Shown: in pieces, positions 1 to 8,599 of the stretch
Position numbering within the stretch: position 1 is the first letter of the stretch
Layout: every line of letters starts with the position of its first letter
Source: Acidobacteria subdivision 2 bacterium RH1 MAG20
Lineage (GTDB): Bacteria; Acidobacteriota; Terriglobia; Terriglobales; Acidobacteriaceae
Assembly (NCBI GenBank): GCA_002197545.1
Contig: NFUO01000081.1
Coordinates: 62,001 to 126,000 of the forward strand
DNA length: 64,000 bases
Direction of reading: 5' to 3'
Notes under the pieces: generated by a model
Seen by the model: the letters and a program-made list of their open reading frames with translations, nothing else
Database searches by the model: none
Told to the model about the DNA's origin: nothing
Translations under genes and position numbers: made by a program

Positions 1-684
1 TTCCCCTTCAACCCGCGCTGGTACGCTGGCTCGCTCGTCTTCATCTTCGAACCGGTCATGTTCCTCATCCTGCTCGCTGCCCTCATTGCCCCCTCGCTCT
101 TCGGCCTCATCAATAGCGAAGTAGGCGTGCGTAAGTCAGCCTTTCGCGGACGCGGTTGGGCCATCGCCGCCCTCGTCGGCATCCTCGCTCTCTGGAGCTG
201 CCGCGCAGTCGAGCAGCAGCAGGCCATCCAACTCGCCCTCAACGGGGACTATGACAACGCCCAAATCCTCCATGTCACCGCCGAACCTTACCCGACCAAT
301 CTCTTCCATTGGCAAGCCATCGTCGAGACACCGGACTTCTATCAACTCGCCGACGTCAACACCCTCACCAACACCGTCACAACCACCCAGCAATCCGATA
401 CCTTTTACAAGCCTTCCCCAACGCCCGCTATTCTCGTAGCCAAACAAAGCTGGCTTGGCAAAGTCTATCTCGACTGGTCCAAACTCCCCCTCGTCACCCA
501 GAGCATCCCCGATCCCATTACCGGAGCCACGACCGTCACCTTCCGCGACCTCCGCTTCCTGTATGACACCTCCTTCACCCACGGTCGCGAAAATTCAGAA
601 GACCCACCCCTCTCCGGCGCTGTCACTCTCAACGCCGACCACCGCATCATCCGCATGGAGATGGACGGCCACATCCAACACTAG
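1..684 (+). CDS. Membrane-bound YdjM/DUF457-like protein, C-terminal part
   Basis: The reading frame is open from the first base, so the true start lies upstream and only about 227 C-terminal residues are seen. The segment opens with an N-P-R-W-Y-A-G-S-L-V-F-I motif, a membrane helix, a short basic loop (residues about 45-55) and a second helix, followed by a soluble beta-rich tail of about 150 residues. This pattern resembles the 'metal-dependent hydrolase' YdjM/DUF457 inner-membrane family, in which a His-containing N-terminal half (outside the window) precedes the R-W-Y motif. The function of these proteins is not well defined. Family assignment is from the short motif only. Confidence 0.6.
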   Translation, partial: FPFNPRWYAGSLVFIFEPVMFLILLAALIAPSLFGLINSEVGVRKSAFRGRGWAIAALVGILALWSCRAVEQQQAIQLALNGDYDNAQILHVTAEPYPTNLFHWQAIVETPDFYQLADVNTLTNTVTTTQQSDTFYKPSPTPAILVAKQSWLGKVYLDWSKLPLVTQSIPDPITGATTVTFRDLRFLYDTSFTHGRENSEDPPLSGAVTLNADHRIIRMEMDGHIQH

Positions 685-759
685 AATCGCGACAGCTCCA
701 CCATTCTTCCTATAATGAGAGTCCGCACGTGAATCTTATTTCAAAAACAGAGGTGCAGC

Positions 760-1054
760 ATGTTCGACATGAAGAACCTGAAGCAGTTAAAGCGGTTGGA
801 CGAGAATGCACCAGATGCAATGAAAGCTTTCTGGGCCTTTGATAAGGCTGCCTTCACAGCAGGGTCGCTCGACGCGCGGCAGAACAACTGATGGCCGTTG
901 CCGTCGCACTGACAACACAATGTCCTTACTGCACGTGAAGGCTGCGCGTGAGGCGGGCGCAACCGATCAAATGCTGGCGGAGATCGCTGCCGTTGCCGCA
1001 GCCATGCGCGCAGGCGCGGGCATCACTCACGCAACGCATCTATTCAAGAGTTAG
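760..1054 (+). pseudogene. Carboxymuconolactone decarboxylase/AhpD-like, broken by two frameshifts
   Basis: The ATG at 760 starts M-F-D-M-K-N-L-K and reads normally for 43 codons to a TGA at 889-891. The homologous sequence continues one frame over from CTG at 888 (L-M-A-V-A-V-A-L-T-T-Q-C-P-Y-C), then stops at a second TGA. It resumes in a third frame as V-K-A-A-R-E-A-G-A-T-D-Q and runs to the TAG at 1052-1054. A one-base loss near 885 and a loss of about ten bases between C-P-Y-C and V-K-A-A explain this. The second deletion removes the stretch after the CxxC that normally carries the active-site His. A ribosome-binding AGAGG sits at 749-753. The total length fits the 95-100 residue small CMD family. 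Confidence 0.75.
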
Positions 1055-1131
1055 AGAAGCCCAGCAGGCCTGATTGACCAAAATGACTTACGCGAGCCAC
1101 GCCGCGAAATAAAACTGCATTTTGATTGCTG

Positions 1132-3759
1132 CTAATCTGCCCGGAGGGTCTCCACCGGATTAACTGACGCAGCACGACGTGCCGGGATGTAACTGGCTGA
1201 TAAGGCAGAGACGGCTAGCACCGCGGCGACAGCGGCCAGCGTAGGCGCATCCCAGGGCTGCGTGCCAAACAGCAGCTTGCGCATCAGCGTCGCCGCGGCA
1301 ATCGAGCAAATCAGGCCCGCGACAATGCCGAAAGCAGTTAACCATCCAGCCTCTTTCATGATGAGCGCATAGACAGAGCCGCGTTGGGCGCCAAGCGCCA
1401 TGCGGACACCGATCTCCCGCGTTCTTTGGCTCACCGAGTAAGCCACTACTCCGTACAATCCAATCACACCCAGCAACAACGCCATCGCCGCAAATCCGCC
1501 CACCAGCCACGCCGAAGAACGATGCAGATAGGTCGACTGAGAATGATTGATACTGTCCACCATCGTCTCTTCGTCAGAGACCATAATGTCCCGATCAATC
1601 TGGTGAATGGTTCGTACCAGTGTGGCCAGCAGAACTTGCGGTTCTTGCGACGTGCGCACAACAACGAAAAAAGTATATTGAGGCTCCTGATTGAACGGGA
1701 CATACAGCGCTGGATCGGTAGTCGCATCCAACGGACCCTCCTTGATGTCATCCACCACGCCGACAATCTGGATCACTGGCTCCGACTCGTCATAACGAAT
1801 CTGCTTGCCGATAGGGTCTTCACCGGAAAAATACTTTCGCGCGAAGGTCTGATTGACAATCATCACATGAGGCTTCGACGCATCGTCCTCATCGCTGAAA
1901 TACCGTCCACGCAGCAATCGCGCCTGCACCGTGCCAAAATAATCTGCGCTCACCCGCCTATTGTCTGCTTCGTTGCCCTCGCCATGGCCCGGCCTGCCGA
2001 CGATTTCGAAGGCCGTGTTTCCCCCACCGCCACCTACAGGCAATTGGTGCGAGACTGCTACGGACCGCACTCCAGGCAAACGTGCAACCTCGCTCATCAC
2101 ATGCTGTGCCAACGCAACCACCTGCTCGTCCTTCGGATAGCCTGAACGCGTCAGGGTCAATCGCAACGTGGCCAGGTGGTCAGGTTGTAATCCGATATCT
2201 GTGTGCATCAGACGATAGAAGCTCTTGCCCAGTAGTCCTGCCCCCACCAGTAACACCATCGCCGTGCAAAGCTCCAACACAACAAGGTCTGCGCCCAGCC
2301 GCCGCCACAAAGTCCCTGCAGCTCCGCGACCGCCCTCTGTCAACCCGTTACGAAGGTCGGCCATCGACAGGCGCATCATTGGTGTCAGGGAAAACAGCAG
2401 TCCCGCTAGGCACACAATCACAGCCGCAAACACTCCCACGTGTGCATTCAATCCCAACCCGTGCAGATAAGGCATGTTGACCAGCATGTTCGCTGGAATA
2501 AGCCGCATAAGCAGTTGTATCGCCCCATAAGCCGCGCCCATACCGAGTAGGCTCCCGGCCGCAACCAGTGTTAAACCTTCCACAACAAACTGGCGCACCA
2601 GTCTCCCGCGCGATGCACCCAATGCCCCGCGGATGGCAATCTCGTGCCTGCGGCTTTCTGAACGAACCAGCAGCAGGCTTGATACATTGACACAGGCAAT
2701 CAGCAGCAGCAGCGCAGCCCCGCTTAATAGCACCAGCAGGATCGGACGAAGATTGCCGACAATCGTCTCGCTCAATGCCATTACGGTTGCGCCCCGTCCT
2801 TCATCGGAATCGGGATATTGTTTAGCCAGTCGCTGTGCTATCGAAATCAACTCCGCTGATGCGGTCTGCAGCGAGATTCCATCCTTGAGCCGTGCAATGG
2901 CTGAAAGTCCATGCTCTCCTCGGTCATTCGGATTAGAGGAGGAATGGAGCGTTGTCCAGAACTCAGCCGATCCTGCAGGTGCAAAATAAAACTCCGGCGG
3001 TAACACGCCGATGATGACATTCGGCGCACCGTCCAGAGTAACGGTCTGCCCCAGCACATCCTGTCGTCCTCCATATCGGTTCTGCCATGCACTGTAGCTC
3101 AGCATAACCATACGAGGTGCACTAGCTAAATCTTCACCATCACGAAAATCGCGTCCCAATACCGGAGCCACTCCAAGTGCGCGAAAAAACCCGTCACTCA
3201 CGGTGGCGCCATTCGTTTGCTGCGCTCCCGTAGCCGTATTCAACACAAAGGGATTGCCGTCGTATGCCTCAATTGAGCTGAAAACTGTGTTCAGTTTCTT
3301 CCAGTCGAGATAGTCAAGATACGAGAGATGAAACTGTGGTCCTAGCGGTGTGCTCTCGAATAGTGCGACCAGACGCGATGGGGCTTGATAGGGCAGTGGC
3401 TTAATCAAAGCTGCATCCACAAAAGCGAAGATCGCAACGCTGGCGCCAATGCCCAGGGCCAGCACGAGAATGGCAGTGCAGGCAAACCCAGGGTTCTTCC
3501 GCAACTGGCGGCAAGCATACCGGATGTCCGACCAGACGCTATCAAGCATGAGCACCGCATCCATACCAGTCACGCGCTCTTTTGTGCTAGTTGCATTGCC
3601 GAAGCGCAGCAGCGCATCCCGGCGAGCGTCATCAGGCAACATCCCGGCGGCAAGATTGTCCTCAATCCGCATCTCGATATGCGATTTAAGCTCGGCGTCA
3701 ATCTCGTGCTCCACCTTAGACCGGAAGAAGAGATTCGATATGCGACGAATGATCGACAT
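1132..3759 (-). CDS. ADOP-family (MacB/FtsX-like) orphan ABC permease
   Basis: 875 residues. Residues 1-75 form the soluble acidobacterial N-terminus ([13 protein letters not shown]), followed by an [16 protein letters not shown] motif and the first membrane helix (about 90-115). After that come two MacB-type periplasmic domains and two FtsX-type three-helix bundles (about 335-465 and 765-865), that is, a duplicated permease in one chain. ADOP proteins are known as duplicated orphan permeases without an adjacent ATPase gene, and none is present here. The gene starts 12 bp after the padR stop, so the two are probably one transcript controlled by PadR. The substrate is unknown. Confidence 0.9.
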   Translation of the reverse strand: MSIIRRISNLFFRSKVEHEIDAELKSHIEMRIEDNLAAGMLPDDARRDALLRFGNATSTKERVTGMDAVLMLDSVWSDIRYACRQLRKNPGFACTAILVLALGIGASVAIFAFVDAALIKPLPYQAPSRLVALFESTPLGPQFHLSYLDYLDWKKLNTVFSSIEAYDGNPFVLNTATGAQQTNGATVSDGFFRALGVAPVLGRDFRDGEDLASAPRMVMLSYSAWQNRYGGRQDVLGQTVTLDGAPNVIIGVLPPEFYFAPAGSAEFWTTLHSSSNPNDRGEHGLSAIARLKDGISLQTASAELISIAQRLAKQYPDSDEGRGATVMALSETIVGNLRPILLVLLSGAALLLLIACVNVSSLLLVRSESRRHEIAIRGALGASRGRLVRQFVVEGLTLVAAGSLLGMGAAYGAIQLLMRLIPANMLVNMPYLHGLGLNAHVGVFAAVIVCLAGLLFSLTPMMRLSMADLRNGLTEGGRGAAGTLWRRLGADLVVLELCTAMVLLVGAGLLGKSFYRLMHTDIGLQPDHLATLRLTLTRSGYPKDEQVVALAQHVMSEVARLPGVRSVAVSHQLPVGGGGGNTAFEIVGRPGHGEGNEADNRRVSADYFGTVQARLLRGRYFSDEDDASKPHVMIVNQTFARKYFSGEDPIGKQIRYDESEPVIQIVGVVDDIKEGPLDATTDPALYVPFNQEPQYTFFVVVRTSQEPQVLLATLVRTIHQIDRDIMVSDEETMVDSINHSQSTYLHRSSAWLVGGFAAMALLLGVIGLYGVVAYSVSQRTREIGVRMALGAQRGSVYALIMKEAGWLTAFGIVAGLICSIAAATLMRKLLFGTQPWDAPTLAAVAAVLAVSALSASYIPARRAASVNPVETLRAD

Positions 3760-3771
3760 AGGTTTTCCACC

Positions 3772-4098
3772 TCACGCGTAGCGCAGAATAGCGCGAACGC
3801 CTTTCACTAAGTGTTCAAAGTTCCTCTCAGCATCCTGCAGTTGTTTCCTGCCTGCAGAGGTCAGTTTGTAATACTTCGCTTTACGGTTTGTCTCTGTGAG
3901 TGCCCACTCTGAAGCAATCCATCCACTCTGTTCCATGCGGTGCAGGGCTGGATACAGCGAGCCTTCCTCGACACGCAGCAACTCATCGGACGCCCGCTGA
4001 ATGTGCAGGACAATCCCGTAGCCGTGCAAAGAACCCATCTGCGAAAGAGTTTTGAGAACCAGCAGATCCAGAGTTCCCTGTAGATCATTCTTTGCCAT
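3772..4098 (-). CDS. PadR-family transcriptional regulator
   Basis: 108 residues, the normal size for the short acidobacterial PadR type. A winged helix spans residues 7-80, with the G-S-L-H-G-Y-G-I helix and E-E-G-S-L-Y-P-A-L-H-R-M-E recognition segment that define the family, then a short C-terminal dimerisation helix. PadR regulators repress a neighbouring membrane or efflux gene and are released by a ligand. Here the gene precedes the ADOP permease by 12 bp and probably controls it. An inverted repeat about 25 bp upstream of the start (4123-4137) is a likely autoregulatory operator. Confidence 0.92.
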   Translation of the reverse strand: MAKNDLQGTLDLLVLKTLSQMGSLHGYGIVLHIQRASDELLRVEEGSLYPALHRMEQSGWIASEWALTETNRKAKYYKLTSAGRKQLQDAERNFEHLVKGVRAILRYA

Positions 4099-4122
4099 GT
4101 TGGTTAACCCCTAGACAACTTA

Positions 4123-4137
4123 GTACAAGAACTGTAC
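4123..4137. promoter_or_regulatory. Probable PadR operator
   Basis: GTACA-agaac-TGTAC is a perfect 5+5+5 inverted repeat, extended by further A/T symmetry, placed 25-39 bp upstream of the padR start codon. PadR proteins bind such GTAC-type dyads in their own promoters. Binding by this PadR is inferred. Confidence 0.5.
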
Positions 4138-4285
4138 CCATAGATGATTAGGTGTGTCAAGCATTGAAAATAACTTTTTCACTGATTCAAACTGCAGCCC
4201 TGTCCAAAAGCTCCATCAATTGACCAGCCAACCGCAAAGGCCGACAATAGAGCCTGCGCATCAGCTTCCAATACAGAGGTTCACC

Positions 4286-4834
4286 ATGGCCGCCTATCTC
4301 GTTCTTCTCTTTGCCGTCTTCAGCCGCTTCCTGCCGCACCTCTTCAGCACCACCGCCATCGGGTTTACCGCAGTCGGCGGAGGCCTCCTTTACTTCGGCG
4401 CGCGTCGTAGCCGCTGGCAGACCATTATCGCTGTCCTGGCCCTCATGGGTGCGGACTATTACCTCACTGTCTTCGCCTACGGATACGCATGGCACACCAG
4501 TGCCTACCTCGTCACCTGGGTCTGGTACGGGGCCATCTGCCTCCTCGGCCACCAGATGCTCAGCGGCAAGCCCTCCTTCCCCCGCGTAGCCGGAGGGGTC
4601 ATGGCCTCGGCGACATCCTTCTTCATCTTGAGCGACCTCGCCGTCTGGGCAGGCGGCACCATGTATCCGCATACCGCCGCTGGCCTCGGCGCCTGCTACG
4701 TCGCGGCCATCCCCTTCTACGCGAACGACGTCATCTCCACCGCGATCACCGCAGGAGCCCTCTTCGGCCTCCCCGCCCTGGCCCGGAGCATCGCACAGAG
4801 CATGGGTGAAGCTCAGAGCAATCGCATCGCCTGA
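4286..4834 (+). CDS. DUF6580-like integral membrane protein
   Basis: The ATG at 4286 is preferred to in-frame codons upstream (from 4154) because AGAGGT sits five bases before it and the protein then begins directly with a membrane helix (M-A-A-Y-L-V-L-L-F-A-V). The 182-residue product has about five hydrophobic segments and typical family motifs: F-S-R-F-L-P-H near the start, an A-D-Y-Y-L-T segment, and F-Y-A-N-D near the C-terminus. The arrangement resembles DUF6580, a family of unknown function with similarity to S-component-like small transport proteins. It stands alone, between padR and a convergent DedA-type gene. Confidence 0.7.
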   Translation: MAAYLVLLFAVFSRFLPHLFSTTAIGFTAVGGGLLYFGARRSRWQTIIAVLALMGADYYLTVFAYGYAWHTSAYLVTWVWYGAICLLGHQMLSGKPSFPRVAGGVMASATSFFILSDLAVWAGGTMYPHTAAGLGACYVAAIPFYANDVISTAITAGALFGLPALARSIAQSMGEAQSNRIA

Positions 4835-4878
4835 CAAAAACCCTTAGGGAAGCTCTGGATAGATTCCTGTTTTGAAAG

Positions 4879-4898
4879 GGCGGGACTTTAGTCTCGCC
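4879..4898. repeat. Short intergenic hairpin, dispersed-repeat type
   Basis: GGCGGGAC-tttag-TCTCGCC folds as a stem with one G-T pair. It lies 45 bp after the DUF6580-like gene, in a 297-bp gene-free stretch (4835-5131) that also holds a REP-like element. I associate this 'cgggactttagtctcg' form with dispersed acidobacterial repeats. It could also serve as a weak terminator. Confidence 0.4.
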
Positions 4899-4952
4899 GC
4901 AAAGGTAGCCATACCAACGCGGCATGTTCGTCCTCAATCCCATCACAAAAAC

Positions 4953-5013
4953 CACGTCATCTCGACCGAAGGCGGCGCTTTTGCCGCCGCAGTGGAGAGG
5001 CCCTTGTATTTGC
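4953..5013 (+). repeat. REP-like dispersed element, copy 1
   Basis: This copy begins CACGTCATCTCGACCG and ends with AGTGGAGAGGCCCTTGTATTT, enclosing a GGCGGC...GCCGCC hairpin. Three related copies are at 27421-27532 (reverse), 37240-37300 (reverse) and 48923-48992 (forward). The outer boundaries are conserved while the inner hairpin differs in sequence. This copy lies between two genes and encodes nothing. Confidence 0.75.
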
Positions 5014-5131
5014 CTTGCCTTTGATCGGCAAGATTACGATCTGTGGAAATGCTATGGGACTCACCTTAACCATGCAAAACCATGTCGAAGCCAATAGAAA
5101 TTACGTATTCGGCCAAAAATCTCTAAAAACG

Positions 5132-5788
5132 TTATTCCGCCGCTTCATCCTCTGCCGGAAACCGCGTTCCCCGCCGCCGGCTGAACAACTTACGAATCAC
5201 ATACACGACTACCAATCCCACCATAACTCCAACGCCGCCAAGTACATAGCCAAGATGCTCATGCATGGTCCGCTCAACGGTATGCAGAATCGCCGGCCCA
5301 TAAACGATCGTAATGACCGCTCCCAACAGAAACCGCAAAAACTTTCCGGAAAAGATAGCGCCAAAGTACCAAAGCGGCTTCATCTCAAACACACCCGCCG
5401 CGAACTCTATTACTTTCACAGGCATAGGCGGCGGCATCATGGCCGGAATCATGATCGCCAAAAACTCCTGCCGCTCAAAACGGTCCCGCAACTTCTCATA
5501 ACGCTGTCGATTAATCCGTTTCAACAGAAAAAGTTCGCCGCCAGCCCGGCCAAAATAGTAAGGAACCATGCTCCCAATCGCCGATCCGAGCGACGCCATC
5601 AGACAGTAAAGAAGGAACTTGCGATGATTGTTCGCCACATAGCCCATCAGCAAAGCATCAATCGGCACTGGAATCGATGACGTATCGACGATGGCAAGCG
5701 CGCCCAGCCCCCACGCCCCTAAAGGCTTCATCAGAGCCAGCATTGCGGCGTACAGCTTATGAAAAAGTAGGACCGGAGAGATTTTCAC
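5132..5788 (-). CDS. DedA/VTT (SNARE-associated) family membrane protein
   Basis: 218 residues from a GTG start. The core contains the VTT-domain features: D-T-S-S-I-P-V-P-I-D-A-L near residue 35, G-S-A-I-G-S-M-V-P-Y-Y-F-G-R-A-G-G at about 68-84, and P-A-M-M-P-P-P-M-P-V-K at about 115-125, followed by G-K-F-L-R-F and two C-terminal helices. DedA proteins are inner-membrane proteins implicated in lipid carrier recycling and membrane homeostasis. The C-terminus is a short acidic/basic tail. The specific substrate cannot be inferred. It is 23 bp downstream of mog on the same strand, so the two may share a transcript. Confidence 0.85.
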   Translation of the reverse strand: MKISPVLLFHKLYAAMLALMKPLGAWGLGALAIVDTSSIPVPIDALLMGYVANNHRKFLLYCLMASLGSAIGSMVPYYFGRAGGELFLLKRINRQRYEKLRDRFERQEFLAIMIPAMMPPPMPVKVIEFAAGVFEMKPLWYFGAIFSGKFLRFLLGAVITIVYGPAILHTVERTMHEHLGYVLGGVGVMVGLVVVYVIRKLFSRRRGTRFPAEDEAAE

Positions 5789-5811
5789 GAAGAAGCTCTA
5801 TTCTACCTGCC

Positions 5812-6336
5812 TCAACCCCTTGCCGCATTCGCATCCTGTTCAAGATGCGCTGTCTTTCCCGCCAGCAGATCGAGCGCATGCGGCAGCAGCGAAACAATGG
5901 CGGCAAGCGACCTCTCTGCACCTGCTGGGCTTCCCGGCAGATTCACAATCAACGTCGTTCCCGAAACTCCGCAAACCCCGCGACTCAGGGCAGCAAACGG
6001 CGTATGTTGCAGTCCTTCCGCGCGCATGCGCTCCGCCAGCCCATCCACCAGCCGTTCGCAGACCAGTCTGGTGGCGTCCGGAGTGACGTCACGCGCCGCC
6101 AATCCCGTGCCCCCCGTAGTAACAATCAACTGAGCATTTCGCGCATAATGCCGCAGCGCCGTGATGATGGCATCCATATCATCCGGCAGCGTCCGCAGCA
6201 ATATTGAACCAATCCCGGCAGCTTTAAGCAACGCGGCGACGGCCGGTCCAGATAGATCCACCTGCTCTCCTTTGGAGCAGCGGTCGCTCACCGTAAGTAC
6301 CACAGCGCGAGTATCGGCAGAAAATTTTTGATTCAC
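5812..6336 (-). CDS. mog: Molybdopterin adenylyltransferase (MogA/MoaB family)
   Basis: 174 residues from a GTG start. MogA activates molybdopterin with ATP for molybdenum insertion. The family signatures are present: V-S-D-R-C at 16-20, T-T-G-G-T-G at 73-78 followed by the R-D-V-T-P motif, and N-L-P-G-S-P at 132-137, which together form the molybdopterin and nucleotide binding site. No other cofactor-synthesis gene adjoins it. However, a TOBE-domain (molybdate-type) regulator lies at 13472 and an FmdE-like protein at 49595. MoaB and MogA cannot be separated by sequence reading alone. Confidence 0.9.
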   Translation of the reverse strand: MNQKFSADTRAVVLTVSDRCSKGEQVDLSGPAVAALLKAAGIGSILLRTLPDDMDAIITALRHYARNAQLIVTTGGTGLAARDVTPDATRLVCERLVDGLAERMRAEGLQHTPFAALSRGVCGVSGTTLIVNLPGSPAGAERSLAAIVSLLPHALDLLAGKTAHLEQDANAARG

Positions 6337-6488
6337 CCACCCAGTTTACGGCGCGTTCAACATTACTGTTCAACCTGTCGCGCCCAAAGATGAGAAAATA
6401 GTAAGAAGTATGTCGCCGGGTCGCTCCCGGCCAATTCATCGCTCGCGGCGCAACTTTCAACTCCCGCAGCCGTCTCAACACATAATCG

Positions 6489-7502
6489 ATGCCACCTGTA
6501 GAGACACCGCCCAACTCCGCCCAGCCACCCAAGGTACGCACCGGACGCTATGGCGAACTCGAAGAACACGAACTCCTCCACCTCCTTGACTCCTTTGACG
6601 ATGAGCGCTCCCGCGCGCGTTTCCGCGAATCCATTTACATCTCCGTCATCATTTATCTGGCTATCGCCTGGTTCCTTTTCTACGGCCCGCGTGTGCTCTT
6701 CCATCAGCCCCGCATCATCAATCCGATGGACGTTCTCAAGCAGCGTGAAAAAGACATCACCTACCTCAACACACCGAAGGACATCTCGAAGGAGCTTTCG
6801 CACAAGCCGAGTAAGGCGCCCAGGCCGACCCTCGATAAAAAGACGTTGCAACATCTTCAGGCAATGGAAAAGGCCCGTGTGCCTGCTCCTGCCCCACCCC
6901 CCGCAGCAGCTCCGCAGCCCGCCGTGCAACAACCCGCACCCCAGCAGGCCAAACAGACACTGCCGCCAGCGCCGCTCCCTCAACACCCTCAACAGCAGGC
7001 TATTGTGGATGCCCCAAAACCAGCGCCCGCGCGGCCAAACTTTGGTAACCCGAACCAGTCAGCCGGTGACGCCATCCGCCGCGCCGCTCAGGAAGCAGCC
7101 AAAAATCGCGGTGATGGCGGAGATTTCGGCATAGGCATCCCCGTGGCCCACCAGGGCCTCAACACCGGCGTCGACATCCTCTCCGACACCATGGGCGTCA
7201 ACTTCGACCCCTACCTCAAAAAAATCATCTATGAGATCTATCACACCTGGCTTCCACTCATCCCCGAAGAAGCTCGGCCCCCGCTCAACAAGCAGGGCGA
7301 GACCCTGATCCGCTTCACCATCCTGCCCGATGGCCGCATCGGTGCCATGAATCTCGACGGCTCCACGCATGACCAGGCCATCGACCGCGCTGCCTGGGGT
7401 TCCATCACCGGAGTAGGCCAGTTTCCGCCGCTGCCCAAAGAGTTCCACGGCCCCAACCTCGAACTGCGCATCCACTACCTCGTCAACAAGAACCCCGAGT
7501 AA
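6489..7502 (+). CDS. TonB-like energy-transducer protein
   Basis: 337 residues. Residues 1-48 are cytoplasmic and charged, 50-66 form a single membrane helix, and about 125-200 are a Pro/Ala/Gln-rich periplasm-spanning stretch. The C-terminal 100 residues form a TonB C-terminal fold (L-K-K-I-I-Y-E-I-Y-H-T-W...I-R-F-T-I-L-P-D-G-R-I...A-W-G-S-I). TonB couples inner-membrane energy to outer-membrane receptors. The order of domains fits, although no ExbB/ExbD genes are next to it. The long N-terminal cytoplasmic segment is unusual for classical TonB. It is followed at 7 bp by a small membrane ORF and then miaA. Confidence 0.8.
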   Translation: MPPVETPPNSAQPPKVRTGRYGELEEHELLHLLDSFDDERSRARFRESIYISVIIYLAIAWFLFYGPRVLFHQPRIINPMDVLKQREKDITYLNTPKDISKELSHKPSKAPRPTLDKKTLQHLQAMEKARVPAPAPPPAAAPQPAVQQPAPQQAKQTLPPAPLPQHPQQQAIVDAPKPAPARPNFGNPNQSAGDAIRRAAQEAAKNRGDGGDFGIGIPVAHQGLNTGVDILSDTMGVNFDPYLKKIIYEIYHTWLPLIPEEARPPLNKQGETLIRFTILPDGRIGAMNLDGSTHDQAIDRAAWGSITGVGQFPPLPKEFHGPNLELRIHYLVNKNPE

Positions 7503-7509
7503 GTCCGCG

Positions 7510-7656
7510 ATGCCTGCACCCATACCCGAGCAAGCCCGGCAACACGAGCGCCGCCGCCAGATTCGCGGCCTGCTTCTGCTCGCAGCCGTCGTGCTCACTT
7601 TCAGCCTCCTCCGCGCACACAACGTCTTCACCTCCGGTTGGTGGCGACTATGGTGA
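7510..7656 (+). CDS. Small single-pass membrane protein (48 aa), hypothetical
   Basis: An ATG seven bases after the TonB-like stop opens a 48-residue frame: a basic N-terminus (E-R-R-R-Q-I-R), one hydrophobic helix (G-L-L-L-L-A-A-V-V-L-T-F-S-L-L) and a short Trp-rich tail (S-G-W-W-R-L-W). The stop is one base before the miaA ATG, so spacing favours a translated gene in the operon. No clear ribosome-binding site is visible, and I recognise no family. Confidence 0.4.
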   Translation: MPAPIPEQARQHERRRQIRGLLLLAAVVLTFSLLRAHNVFTSGWWRLW

Positions 7657-7657
7657 C

Positions 7658-8599
7658 ATGACTATGGTCACGCATCCACTCATCGTCCTCGTCGGTCCCA
7701 CTGCCAGCGGCAAAACCTCGCTCGCTCTGCGCCTCGCCGAAGAGTTCAACGGCGAAATCGTCAGCTGCGACTCGGTCGCCGTCTATCGCGAGATGGAGAT
7801 AGGCACCGCAAAGCCCTCGCGCGAGGAGCGAGCCCTCATCCAGCACCACATGATCGACATCGCGTGGCCCGACGAAGCCTGCACCGCAGGAGACTACAGC
7901 CGCCAGGCCCGCGAAGCCCTCGCCGGCATCACCGAACGTGGCCATCTCTCCATCGTCGCCGGAGGCACCGGCCTCTACCTCCGCGCCCTCGTCGACGGCC
8001 TCTTCCCATCACCTCCCACGCACCCCGGACACCGCGAACGCCTCCGCCAGCGCGCCAAAACGCACGGATCGGCCTACGTTCACCGCCTCCTCGCTCGCCT
8101 CGACGCAACAGCCGCAGCGGCCATTCACGCCAACGACGTCCCCAAAGTCGTCCGCGCCATCGAAGTCTCGCTCGCCGCAAAGCAACCGCTTACTGAGCAG
8201 TGGCAGAAAGGCCGCGACGCCCTCACCGGCTATCGCATCCTGCGACTCGGCCTCAACCCGCCGCGACCGCTGCTCTACGAGCGCATCAACCAGCGTGCTG
8301 CCGCCATGTTTGACCGAGGCCTCATCGAAGAGACCGAGCGCCTCATCGAGCGCTACGGCCCAGACTGCCGCCCACTTACCTCCCTGGGTTATGCTGAGGC
8401 AGCAGCCGTTCTTCGCGGCGAGTTCACTCGCGAACAAGCCGTGGCCCAGGCCCAGCAAGGCCACCGCAACTACGCCAAACGCCAGGCTACATGGTTCCGC
8501 CGCGAACCCGGCATCCATTGGTTCAAAGGCTTCGGCCATGATGAAGAGATCGCAGGGCAGGCGAGAGAACTGATCGCCCAGCACCTCAAAAACGGATAA
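7658..8599 (+). CDS. miaA: tRNA dimethylallyltransferase
   Basis: 313 residues, normal length. MiaA transfers a dimethylallyl group to N6 of A37 in tRNAs reading UNN codons. The P-loop G-P-T-A-S-G-K-T is at 13-20. The catalytic-Asp segment C-D-S-V-A-V-Y-R-E-M-E-I-G-T-A-K follows at about 37-52, then the I-V-A-G-G-T-G-L-Y-L-R-A-L substrate segment and the C-terminal S-L-G-Y-A-E-A and Q-R/A-K-R-Q-x-T-W-F-R-R motifs. A second in-frame ATG two codons later could also be the start. The stop abuts the stop of the convergent RNA hydrolase gene with no gap. Confidence 0.96.
   Translation: MTMVTHPLIVLVGPTASGKTSLALRLAEEFNGEIVSCDSVAVYREMEIGTAKPSREERALIQHHMIDIAWPDEACTAGDYSRQAREALAGITERGHLSIVAGGTGLYLRALVDGLFPSPPTHPGHRERLRQRAKTHGSAYVHRLLARLDATAAAAIHANDVPKVVRAIEVSLAAKQPLTEQWQKGRDALTGYRILRLGLNPPRPLLYERINQRAAAMFDRGLIEETERLIERYGPDCRPLTSLGYAEAAAVLRGEFTREQAVAQAQQGHRNYAKRQATWFRREPGIHWFKGFGHDEEIAGQARELIAQHLKNG

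Noticed and set aside
4154..4285. N-terminal extension of the DUF6580-like gene
   Set aside because: No ribosome site, low-complexity hydrophilic sequence; the ATG at 4286 has AGAGGT and begins the first helix.
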